From: DASSKK01 sp035690495
GTDB lineage: Bacteria > Actinomycetota > Actinomycetes > Propionibacteriales > Nocardioidaceae
Length of the DNA stretch: 23,933 bases
NCBI GenBank assembly: GCA_035690495.1
Contig: DASSKK010000026.1
Coordinates: 1-23,933 of the forward strand
Direction of reading: 5' to 3'
In this document: one piece after another, positions 8,266 through 14,427 of the stretch
Position numbering within the stretch: the stretch's first letter is position 1
How the letters are laid out: the number at the start of each line of letters is the position of its first letter
The notes under the pieces: model-generated
What the model saw: only the letters and a program-made list of their open reading frames with translations
Databases searched by the model: none
Told to the model about the DNA's origin: nothing
Program-made: the position numbers and the translations under genes

Positions 8266-9009
8266 TCACCCGCGCTTGTGGACCTCGGTGAGATGAGTGA
8301 AGACTACTTCGTTGCCCACGTGGTGATGGATTGCTTCCACGAAGTCACTGCAGGTGATCAGTCTCAGCTGCGGCGTGGACAGGTCCTTGCCGCCATAGAC
8401 GAGCTTGGTGGGGAAGTTCTTCTTCTTGAAGTCGCGCACCGCGTTGACGGTGAACGCCAGCCGGGTGCCGTCTGCCCGGGTCACCTTGACCTTGTCGCCG
8501 GGCTTGATCGCCCCGAGCTTGAAGAACACCGACGGCCCCTGGACGCTGTCCACGTGGCCCTCGATGATCGCCGGCCCGGGCTGTCCGGGTGTCGGTGAGT
8601 TCTTGTACCAGGCGGCCTGGTTCAGGTGCGGCCCCGGTTGCGGGACCGCGAGGCTGCCGTCCGGGTTCTTGCCGATCGGGTTCACCTTCGTGTGGATATC
8701 GAGCTTCGGGATGTCCAGGTGCACGGGCACCGACCGGGGAAGCGGCTTGTCCTGCTTGTCCGCGTGGTCCGCGGCTGCCGAGGCCTTCGACTCGCCGGAC
8801 AGGCTCGCGCTGGGTGTTGCGGGCTTGCTTGCCGGAGGCGAACTGGGTGTCGGGGTGGCGGGGTCGATGCGACCCGCCGCAGTCGGGTGTGGCGCGGTCT
8901 GCTGCGCCAGCACCGCGACCACGATGACGACCACCCCGACCCCGGCAGCCACCAGGGCGAGAACGCCCCGGTGGCCGCCGAGCCATCTGGAGATGTCACG
9001 CGGTGACAA
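8266..9009 (-). CDS. Class F-like sortase (membrane-bound transpeptidase)
   Basis: A cysteine transpeptidase that would attach surface proteins to the cell wall, working on the outer face of the membrane. The 247 residues comprise a short cytoplasmic end, one membrane helix (about 14-36, GVLALVAAGVGVVVIVVAVLA), a Pro/Ser/Thr-rich linker (about 40-90), then the sortase barrel: VPVHLDIPKLDI, IIEGHVDSVQGPSVFFKLGAIKPGDKVKV with catalytic His152, and QLRLITCSDF with catalytic Cys220. The third expected residue, an Arg after the Cys, is not found: the region reads EAIHHHVGNEVVF. The start is taken as TTG at 9009, 6 bases after the stop of the CHRD protein gene, with a GAAGG about 11 bases upstream; later in-frame GTGs would cut into the membrane helix. 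The likely substrate is the protein encoded directly upstream. Confidence 0.86.
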   Translation of the reverse strand: MSPRDISRWLGGHRGVLALVAAGVGVVVIVVAVLAQQTAPHPTAAGRIDPATPTPSSPPASKPATPSASLSGESKASAAADHADKQDKPLPRSVPVHLDIPKLDIHTKVNPIGKNPDGSLAVPQPGPHLNQAAWYKNSPTPGQPGPAIIEGHVDSVQGPSVFFKLGAIKPGDKVKVTRADGTRLAFTVNAVRDFKKKNFPTKLVYGGKDLSTPQLRLITCSDFVEAIHHHVGNEVVFTHLTEVHKRG

Positions 9010-9015
9010 TGGCCG

Positions 9016-9771
9016 TCAGGCCTTCGAGCCAGCGCGCTTGCGAGTGGTGAAGATGGCTCCGCCGGCAGCCAGCAGGCCGCCGCCGAGCACGAACAGCCCG
9101 AGGTCCTCGATGCCGCCTGTGGACCCGTAGCCGGTCGCGACGCCTCCGGTGGGCATCGAGCTCAGGGCCCCGCACAGGGCCGGCGAGGTCGCCGCCAGCG
9201 GAAGGCTCGGCACCAGGTTGGACTTCTCGCCCTGCGCCTTCTTGCTCAGCGTCGTGGGGTCGAGTCCGTGCACCACGATGACGCCGGTGCCGGACTGCAG
9301 CGCGCTCAGCGTCGCCTGGTTCAGCGTGAACGTGCGCTGGTAGTTGGTGCTCGGACCGGCCGGGGCGATCTTGATGTTCGTGCCCGCCTTGGCGCTGGTG
9401 TCGCCCTTGGTCGACAGCGTGGTGCCGATCATTCCGTAGGAGGGCTGGCCCTCGACGGTGTCGACGATGCCGTCGCCGTTCTTGTCGGCGCTCATCGTCG
9501 GACAGGTGCCGTCCGCGCCGATGTGGATGTGCTGCACGTGCGGGTACGGGTTGCCGTTGAACGAGCTGGCCAGTCCGCTCCAGCTCTCGTTGACCGTGGC
9601 CTGGTTGCCTTGCACGGTCATCGTGAACGTTCCGGAGCCGCCGGACCCGTTGATGGCGTTCAGGGTCGTCTGGTACGTCGTACCACCGGCTGCGTGTGCG
9701 GCGCCCGGCATCATGGCCAGCGGTACAGCCGCGGCTGCCAAGGGAATGAGTGTGCGAAGAGTCTTGCGCAT
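9016..9771 (-). CDS. Secreted CHRD-like protein with EF-hand loop and C-terminal sorting tail
   Basis: 251 residues. A signal peptide (MRKTLRTLIP..., cleavage probably after AHA at residue 28) is followed by a beta-rich domain that resembles CHRD: TTYQTTLNAINGSGGSGTF at the start and HVQHIHIGADGTC at 78-90. Residues 96-107 (DKNGDGIVDTVE) match a canonical EF-hand calcium loop: D1, N3, D5, G6, V8, E12. Cys90 and Cys200 may pair. The C-terminus has MPTGGVATGYGSTGG (206-220), a hydrophobic stretch (224-242) and a basic end (RKR), the layout of a cell-wall sorting signal without LPXTG. A sortase gene starts 6 bases downstream. A clear AAGGAAG Shine-Dalgarno supports ATG at 9771. The biological role of the exposed domain is unknown; adhesion or calcium-dependent surface structure is speculation. 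Confidence 0.82.
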   Translation of the reverse strand: MRKTLRTLIPLAAAAVPLAMMPGAAHAAGGTTYQTTLNAINGSGGSGTFTMTVQGNQATVNESWSGLASSFNGNPYPHVQHIHIGADGTCPTMSADKNGDGIVDTVEGQPSYGMIGTTLSTKGDTSAKAGTNIKIAPAGPSTNYQRTFTLNQATLSALQSGTGVIVVHGLDPTTLSKKAQGEKSNLVPSLPLAATSPALCGALSSMPTGGVATGYGSTGGIEDLGLFVLGGGLLAAGGAIFTTRKRAGSKA

Positions 9772-9798
9772 TGGGACTTCCTTCCGAGGTGTGTCCTC

Positions 9799-9829
9799 GT
9801 TCGGGCGCCGACCGTCTTGAGCGCCGAAC
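9799..9829 (-). terminator. Hairpin between the GNAT gene and the CHRD/sortase operon
   Basis: GTTCGG(G)CGC at 9799-9808 pairs with GCGCCGAAC at 9821-9829, giving a 9-bp stem with one bulged base and a 12-base loop. It lies in the 65-base gap downstream of the acetyltransferase stop and upstream of the CHRD gene's Shine-Dalgarno. There is no T-tract. It could end the acetyltransferase transcript or attenuate read-through into the surface operon. Confidence 0.3.
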
Positions 9830-9836
9830 TGCCTTG

Positions 9837-11015
9837 TCACCGGTTGTTCGGCGCACCCCGCGGCCCGGATTGGTCGTCCGCACGCGAAAGGAGCCACTCC
9901 TCGCGCAACAGGTCGTAGCAGGCGGTGTCGGTCAGGCTGCCGTCGCGCAGCTCGGTGCCGTGCCGCTCCGTGCCGATCCGCACGAAGCCGACCGACTCCG
10001 CCACGTGCCGCGACGCCACGTTGTCGACCGCGGCGAACAGGATCAGCCGGCGCAGCCCCAGCCCGCCGTCGTCCTCGTCGACGAACGCATGCCGGACCAC
10101 CAGTGCGCACGACTCGCTCATCAACCCGCGCCCGCGGGCGGCCGGATGGGTCCAGTAGCCGATCTCTGCCTCGCGGCCCGGTTTGATGTCGAACAGCGAG
10201 ATGTTGCCGAGCACCGTGTCGGTCTCCGGGTCGGCCGCGCTCCAGCGGATGGCCGTGCCAGCGATCTGCCGTTCCATGGTCTGCTCGCGGAACGAGCGCG
10301 CGTCGTCGACGGTGTACGGCGAGGGCATATGCGCCAGCCAGTGCGCCGTACGCTCGTCGGAGCAGGCCTCGACGACCGCCGCGTCGTCGCGTTCCTCAGG
10401 CGCACGCAGCACGACGTGCCTGCCGACGATGCGGGGCACGTCGAGCCACGGGGTGCGCGGGGACCGCGCGTCATCCGCGAGCAGCACGCCCACCCACGCG
10501 TCGAGGAGCTCACCGCGTTGCGGCAGCCAGCGCCGCAGGGTGCCGTCCATCGAGAACCCGAGCCGCCACGCGAGCCGCCGCGAGGCCCAGTTCCCGCGGT
10601 TGGCCCACCAGATCATCGTGCGGACGCCGCGCTCGCCGAACCCCCAGTCGAGCAGCAGCCGCAACGCGGCCTCCATGATCCCGCGCCCGCGCGCCCAGGG
10701 GTGCGAGCCGTAGGCGATCTCGGCACGGTCCTCGCCCTCGTCGCGCAGCTCCACCGTGCCGCAGAACCGTCGTACGCCCTCCTCGTCCGGGGCCTCGACG
10801 GCGAACGCCCACCTTCCTTGCCCCCACCCCTTCGGGACGATCGTGCCGACGAACTCCTCGGCGTCCTCACGGGTGTACGGCACGGGGACGGTGGTCCACT
10901 GCTGGGAGACGGGATCCTGGCACTGCTCCAGGCAATCGGTGACGTCCTGCGGGCCGTGCGCGCGCAGCACGATGGTGCCGTCGGTCAGGACCGGGACGTC
11001 CTGGGGGAATCTCAC
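9837..11015 (-). CDS. Tandem GNAT-domain N-acetyltransferase
   Basis: 392 residues made of two GNAT domains, each of the RimJ/RimL type that acetylates protein N-termini or small amines from acetyl-CoA. Domain 1 (about 8-185) has DGTIVLRAHGPQDVTDC, the acetyl-CoA pyrophosphate-binding loop ARGRGIMEAALRLLLDW, and NRGNWASRRLAWRLGF. Domain 2 (about 195-375) has RIVGRHVVLRAPEERD, ARGRGLMSESCALVVRHAF, and NVASRHVAESVGFVRIGTERHG. Both acetyl-CoA loops look intact, so neither half is clearly degenerate. The GTG at 11015 is chosen because the sequence upstream has no acetyltransferase similarity and leads into the divergent corC promoter region. The Shine-Dalgarno is weak. Substrate unknown. Confidence 0.87.
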   Translation of the reverse strand: MRFPQDVPVLTDGTIVLRAHGPQDVTDCLEQCQDPVSQQWTTVPVPYTREDAEEFVGTIVPKGWGQGRWAFAVEAPDEEGVRRFCGTVELRDEGEDRAEIAYGSHPWARGRGIMEAALRLLLDWGFGERGVRTMIWWANRGNWASRRLAWRLGFSMDGTLRRWLPQRGELLDAWVGVLLADDARSPRTPWLDVPRIVGRHVVLRAPEERDDAAVVEACSDERTAHWLAHMPSPYTVDDARSFREQTMERQIAGTAIRWSAADPETDTVLGNISLFDIKPGREAEIGYWTHPAARGRGLMSESCALVVRHAFVDEDDGGLGLRRLILFAAVDNVASRHVAESVGFVRIGTERHGTELRDGSLTDTACYDLLREEWLLSRADDQSGPRGAPNNR

Positions 11016-11072
11016 CCGGCCAGATTGTCGGGTGAACGCAGGTCGCCGCAAACCCGTATCGTGGAGGCATGG

Positions 11073-11114
11073 ATGACGACGGGCATAGACCGTGAGCGGG
11101 AGCACGCTCGGTGA
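11073..11114 (+). CDS. Possible 13-residue leader peptide overlapping the start of the CorC-like gene
   Basis: ATG at 11073 is preceded by GGAGG (11063-11067) with 5-base spacing, the best ribosome-binding site in this intergenic region. It encodes MTTGIDREREHAR and stops 20 bases inside the next gene. The CorC-like gene's own GTG (11092) has no clear Shine-Dalgarno, and an in-frame TAG at 11086-11088 bars an upstream start for it. The small ORF could couple translation to the larger gene. A chance ORF is also quite possible. Confidence 0.2.
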   Translation: MTTGIDREREHAR

Positions 11115-12432
11115 CATCGGGCTCGTCGTGCTCTTCGTCCTGATCGGCGGGGTCTTCGCCGGTGCGGAGATGTCGCTGGTCTCCTTGCGCGAGAGCCAGA
11201 CGCGCTCGCTGGCCGCCCGCAGCAAACGCGGCCGGATCGTGGCGGACCTCAACAGCGACCCGAACCGGTTCCTCGCCTCCGTGCAGGTCGGGGTCACGCT
11301 GGCCGGCTTCCTGTCCGCTGCATTCGGGGGTGCCACCCTGTCCGGCAAGCTCGCCCCGAAGCTCGTGGGCGTCGGCGTGCCGGAGGGGATCTCCGAGCCG
11401 CTGGCTCTGGTGCTGGTCACGATCGCGATCTCCTATCTGTCGCTGGTCCTGGGCGAGCTCGCGCCCAAGCGCATCGCGTTGCAGCGGGCCGAGGGGGTGG
11501 CGCTTCTGGTCGCCCCGCTGATCGACCGGATCTCCCGTGTGTCACGACCGGTGATCTGGCTGCTCTCGGTCTCCACGAACGCGGTGGTGCGGCTCGTCGG
11601 CGGCGACCCCGCCGCCAGGCGCGAGCAGATCACCGACGAGGAGCTGCGCGAGATGGTGTTCACCCACGAGACGCTGGGCGAGGAGGAGCGCCGGATCGTC
11701 GAGGACGTGTTCGAGGCCGGTGACCGGCAGATCCGCGAGGTCATGATCCCGCGCACGGAGGTGGACTTCCTGGACGCGACGACGCCGGTCTACCAGGCCG
11801 CCAAGCAGGCGCTGTCCCAGCCGCACAGCCGCTACCCGGTGATCCGTGGATCGGCCGACGACGTCATCGGCTTCGTGCACGTGCGCGACCTGCTCGACCC
11901 GCAGATGGCAGGGCGCTCGATCCGCGTCGCCGAGCTGTCGCGGCAGACGCTGGTGCTGCCGTGGACGCGTCCGATTCTCGCCGCGCTCGCCGACATGCGC
12001 CGGGAGGGCACCCACCTGGCCATCGTCGCCGACGAGTACGGCGGTACAGCCGGCATCGTCAGCATGGAGGACCTCGTCGAGGAGCTGATCGGCGACATCA
12101 AGGACGAGTACGACGTCGATGAGGCCGAGACCACCCATCACGGCAGCGGAGACGTCGAGGTCGACGGTCTGCTGAACCTCGACGACTTCAAGGACGAGAC
12201 CGGCATCGAGCTCCCCGAGGGGCCCTACGAGACCGTGGCCGGCTACCTGATGGCCCAGCTCGGCCGGGTTCCGCACGAGGGGGACGCCGTCGACTACGAG
12301 CGGTACCGCATCGTCGTGCGCGACGTGGAGAACCGGCGCGTGGGCCGGGTGCTCGTCACCGCCCTGCCTCCGGTCGTCGTGTTCGAGACTGCGGACACTC
12401 AGCACGCCTCTCGCCGCGAGGCGCCGCAATAG
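11092..12432 (+). CDS. CNNM/CBS-domain/CorC-HlyC family membrane protein
   Basis: 446 residues with the three-part layout of this family. A DUF21/CNNM membrane domain (about 1-180; helices near LVVLFVLIGGVFAGAEM, VQVGVTLAGFLSAAFGGA, ALVLVTIAISYLSLVLGEL) contains the conserved GELAPKRIALQRAE segment. A pair of CBS domains follows (about 215-340), with MIPRTEVDFLDATTP, SRYPVIRGSADDVIGFVHVRDLL and VADEYGGTAGIVSMEDLVEELIGDI. A CorC_HlyC domain ends the protein (about 355-430; DGLLNLDDFKDETGIELP, YETVAGYLMAQLGRVP). Relatives are implicated in magnesium or cobalt efflux and salt resistance; the CBS pair would sense an adenine nucleotide. GTG at 11092 is the only start ahead of the first helix. The gene is divergent from the acetyltransferase and convergent with the propeller protein gene. 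Confidence 0.9.
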   Translation: MSGSTLGDIGLVVLFVLIGGVFAGAEMSLVSLRESQTRSLAARSKRGRIVADLNSDPNRFLASVQVGVTLAGFLSAAFGGATLSGKLAPKLVGVGVPEGISEPLALVLVTIAISYLSLVLGELAPKRIALQRAEGVALLVAPLIDRISRVSRPVIWLLSVSTNAVVRLVGGDPAARREQITDEELREMVFTHETLGEEERRIVEDVFEAGDRQIREVMIPRTEVDFLDATTPVYQAAKQALSQPHSRYPVIRGSADDVIGFVHVRDLLDPQMAGRSIRVAELSRQTLVLPWTRPILAALADMRREGTHLAIVADEYGGTAGIVSMEDLVEELIGDIKDEYDVDEAETTHHGSGDVEVDGLLNLDDFKDETGIELPEGPYETVAGYLMAQLGRVPHEGDAVDYERYRIVVRDVENRRVGRVLVTALPPVVVFETADTQHASRREAPQ

Positions 12433-12500
12433 TTACCGGCGGGTACGCGGTGTTCTCCGTTCACCCAGTGCGTGCGATCCACCGCGTACCTGCCAGTAAC
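12432..12500. terminator. Long inverted repeat filling the convergent gap (probable bidirectional terminator)
   Basis: The 21 bases at 12432-12452 are the reverse complement of 12480-12500 except at two positions, with a 27-base loop between them. The structure begins on the last base of the CorC-like gene's stop and ends 1 base before the stop of the opposing gene, so it occupies the whole intergenic space. It has no T-tract on either side. A terminator or 3'-end stabiliser for both convergent transcripts is the simplest reading. Each of the two mismatches is G-U on one strand and C-A on the other, so either transcript would form an almost continuous stem. Confidence 0.5.
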
Positions 12501-12501
12501 A

Positions 12502-13782
12502 TCAGCGGACCTGGAGCGGTTCGGCATGACCTGAGTCGCCGAGCTGGGCGATGACGCGGTTGCTGTCCAGGAACCGGCCGAGCACCCAGCGGCCGGACGG
12601 CTGCAGGTCGGAGACCTGGCCGGGCACCTGTTCGAAGTGTGTCCAGGAGTCGTCGGTGCTGCGCCACAGGTGTCCGCCTGCTTCTGCGACATACAGCGTG
12701 CCGCCCGAAGTGGCCGCCCAGGACTCGATCGTGTCGAACGGCAGGTCCCGTCGAGGCACCTGGGTCCAAGTGCTGCCGCCATCGGAGCTGACCGTGAAGT
12801 GATCGGGCACGGTCGCGTCCACACCGTTGGGTCCGGTGATCGCGACGACGTGGTCGCCACTGACGACCAGGCCGCTGCCATCCCCCTCGGGCAGCGTGCC
12901 TTCGATCGTGTGACGAATCCAGCGGCCGTCGGACGTCAGATGGTCGATGCTGATCACGTTCCGGCCGTCGACCCTATGTCGGCTCTCCGCCCAGAGGGTC
13001 CCCCCGGACACCACCGCGAACTCCACCAGCTCGCCGTGCTGCCCGGTGTCGACCGGCCACTCGGTCGCCGCGCTCGGGTCGACGACCATCCAGCCCTTCT
13101 CGGTCGAAACTGCTATGTCCCCGGTGCGAACGGAGCCGCTGGCGACATGCCGCAGAGTCGTGGTGTGGGTGTCTCCGTGCGGGTGCTTCGCAATGTTCTC
13201 GGCGTTGACGACGAATCCCTTGCCGCTGAAAGGCACCACGACGAACCGTCCGTCGGCGCTGCGAGCGTCGAGCCAGTCGGCGCCGAGCGACTGGTAACCC
13301 TGGAGGACGTTGTCGGCTTTCGGCGTCTCGACGTTCAGCGCATAGGCGTACCGGCAGTGATCGCGACGGCACAGCTGCCAGACGGCCAGTGTGTGACCGG
13401 CGGCGTCGACCGCGTAGGAGGTGGGCTTGCCGCGGTCGATAACCTGGGAGATCGGCAGCTTCGCGAGCTTCTGTCGCGCGGTGCTCGGACTGCTCGACGG
13501 GGACGGGGAAGACGTCGGGGTGACTGGGCTCGGCGTGGCGGGGGTGGTGGGGGTCTGCACCGGCTGCGGGGTGGCCGAGTTCCGCGTCCCGGTGGCCACC
13601 GCGGCGCCCACGCCGGCGACGACCACCACCGTCGCGGCAACCACGGCGAGCACCTGCCGGCGCCGGCGCGAGTGCGCCCGGGCGGTCAGGGTCTCGAACG
13701 GCGGCGCCACGGTGTCCCGAGCGACGATGCGTGAACGCTCGGCGAGCTCGGTGAAGCCGCCTTTGCCCGGGAGCTCAGTCAT
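12502..13782 (-). CDS. Membrane-anchored beta-propeller-like protein, putative sensor or anti-sigma partner of the adjacent ECF sigma factor
   Basis: 426 residues: a ~45-residue cytoplasmic end (FETLTARAHSRRRRQ just before the membrane), one helix (about 46-65, VVAATVVVVAGVGAAVATG), a long Pro/Ser/Thr linker (about 70-105), then an outer domain. That domain has Asp-box/BNR-like strands: SSDGGSTWTQV and the degenerate STDDSWTHF, with LTSDGRWIRH earlier, so a beta-propeller is likely. Cys-X4-Cys (LCRRDHC) could form a disulfide. ATG at 13782 lies within the 3' end of the sigma-factor gene (8-base overlap), so the two are translationally coupled. By position it is the expected anti-sigma factor, but the short cytoplasmic end lacks the HxxxCxxC zinc anti-sigma motif. 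Its regulatory role is therefore inferred from context only. Confidence 0.75.
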   Translation of the reverse strand: MTELPGKGGFTELAERSRIVARDTVAPPFETLTARAHSRRRRQVLAVVAATVVVVAGVGAAVATGTRNSATPQPVQTPTTPATPSPVTPTSSPSPSSSPSTARQKLAKLPISQVIDRGKPTSYAVDAAGHTLAVWQLCRRDHCRYAYALNVETPKADNVLQGYQSLGADWLDARSADGRFVVVPFSGKGFVVNAENIAKHPHGDTHTTTLRHVASGSVRTGDIAVSTEKGWMVVDPSAATEWPVDTGQHGELVEFAVVSGGTLWAESRHRVDGRNVISIDHLTSDGRWIRHTIEGTLPEGDGSGLVVSGDHVVAITGPNGVDATVPDHFTVSSDGGSTWTQVPRRDLPFDTIESWAATSGGTLYVAEAGGHLWRSTDDSWTHFEQVPGQVSDLQPSGRWVLGRFLDSNRVIAQLGDSGHAEPLQVR

Positions 13783-14317
13783 GACGCACCTCTAAGGATT
13801 CTTCGTCGGACAGCACTTCGGCCAGGGCCGCGCGGCCTCGGGACAGCCGTGCCTTGACGGTGCCGGCGGGAACGCCGAGGGTGGCTGCGACCTCGTGCAC
13901 CGGCAGGCCGGCGATGTGGTGGAGCGCGATCGCCTCGCGCTGGCTGGCGGGCAGGCTCCGCATCGCCTCGGCGAGGACGACCCGATCCGCCGAAGGCTCG
14001 CCGGCCGGGGCCGGCTGTGGGAGTCGGGGGACCAGCTTCGCGAACGTCTTGGCGCGGCGCCAGCGACTGCGCACGACGTTGATGGCGACCCGTCGCAGCC
14101 ACGCCTCCGGGTTGTCCGCGTGCTGCAGAGCCCGGGCGTGGTTGATCGCCCGCACGAACGCCTCCTGGACGGCGTCCTCGGCCTCGGCGCGGTCGCCGGT
14201 GATCGCGAGCAGCTGTCCGACCAGACGTCGGTAGGAGCCGTCGTACAGCTCGCGCACGAAGTCGCCACGCGCACTCGTCCGGCTGTCCACCGGCCCTCCC
14301 GTCGATCCGCCCGTCAT
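13775..14317 (-). CDS. ECF-type RNA polymerase sigma factor (SigE-like)
   Basis: 180 residues from the ATG at 14317. Region 2 is seen as FVRELYDGSYRRLVGQLLAITGDRAEAEDAVQEAFVRAI and NPEAWLRRVAINVVRSRWRR. Region 4 is seen as AMRSLPASQREAIALHHIAGLPVHEVAATLGVPAGTVKARLSRGRAAL, whose second half is the -35-binding helix-turn-helix. Region 3 is absent, as in all ECF factors. An in-frame GTG at 14338 with a GGGAG 7 bases upstream is an alternative start adding 7 residues. The ATG is preferred because it has a GGTGG at a usable distance, and because the candidate autoregulated promoter upstream would place the transcript start downstream of the GTG. The gene overlaps the following membrane protein gene by 8 bases, the usual sigma/anti-sigma layout. 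Confidence 0.9.
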   Translation of the reverse strand: MTGGSTGGPVDSRTSARGDFVRELYDGSYRRLVGQLLAITGDRAEAEDAVQEAFVRAINHARALQHADNPEAWLRRVAINVVRSRWRRAKTFAKLVPRLPQPAPAGEPSADRVVLAEAMRSLPASQREAIALHHIAGLPVHEVAATLGVPAGTVKARLSRGRAALAEVLSDEESLEVRHD

Positions 14318-14340
14318 CCGGAACCACCAGGGTCCCACTC

Positions 14341-14367
14341 AACGACTCCCGGGCGCGTCGTTTGGTT
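14341..14367 (-). promoter_or_regulatory. Inverted repeat and possible ECF promoter upstream of the sigma-factor gene
   Basis: AACGAC (14341-14346) and GTCGTT (14357-14362) form a perfect 6-base inverted repeat with a 10-base spacer. Read on the minus strand, AACC (14367-14364), 17 bases, then GTCGTT (14346-14341) looks like an ECF-type promoter (AAC-containing -35, CGT-containing -10). That would let the sigma factor drive its own gene. The repeat is observed; the promoter reading is inferred. Confidence 0.3.
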
Positions 14368-14414
14368 GCAGCCGTGCCTGCATCCCCTGGTAAACGGGCG
14401 GGGGCCGCGGCTGA

Positions 14415-14420
14415 CACAAT
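14415..14420 (+). promoter_or_regulatory. Possible -10 element for a leaderless trpS transcript
   Basis: CACAAT ends 7 bases before the ATG at 14428, the spacing expected if transcription starts on the first base of the codon. No Shine-Dalgarno precedes either candidate ATG (14419 or 14428), which fits a leaderless message. No convincing -35 is seen. Confidence 0.25.
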
Positions 14421-14427
14421 GCCTGGT

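Noticed and set aside
9100..9160. LPXTG sorting motif in the CHRD-like protein
   Set aside because: No LPXTG is present; the nearest block is MPTGG, so a canonical class A signal cannot be claimed.
14362..14427. TTG 14362 as the trpS start
   Set aside because: No ribosome-binding site, and the extra residues are not typical of TrpRS. The ATGs at 14419 and 14428 are better.
14341..14427. T-box or trp attenuator upstream of trpS
   Set aside because: The gap is too short, no tandem Trp codons or T-box sequence is seen, and the probable promoter lies almost on the start codon.
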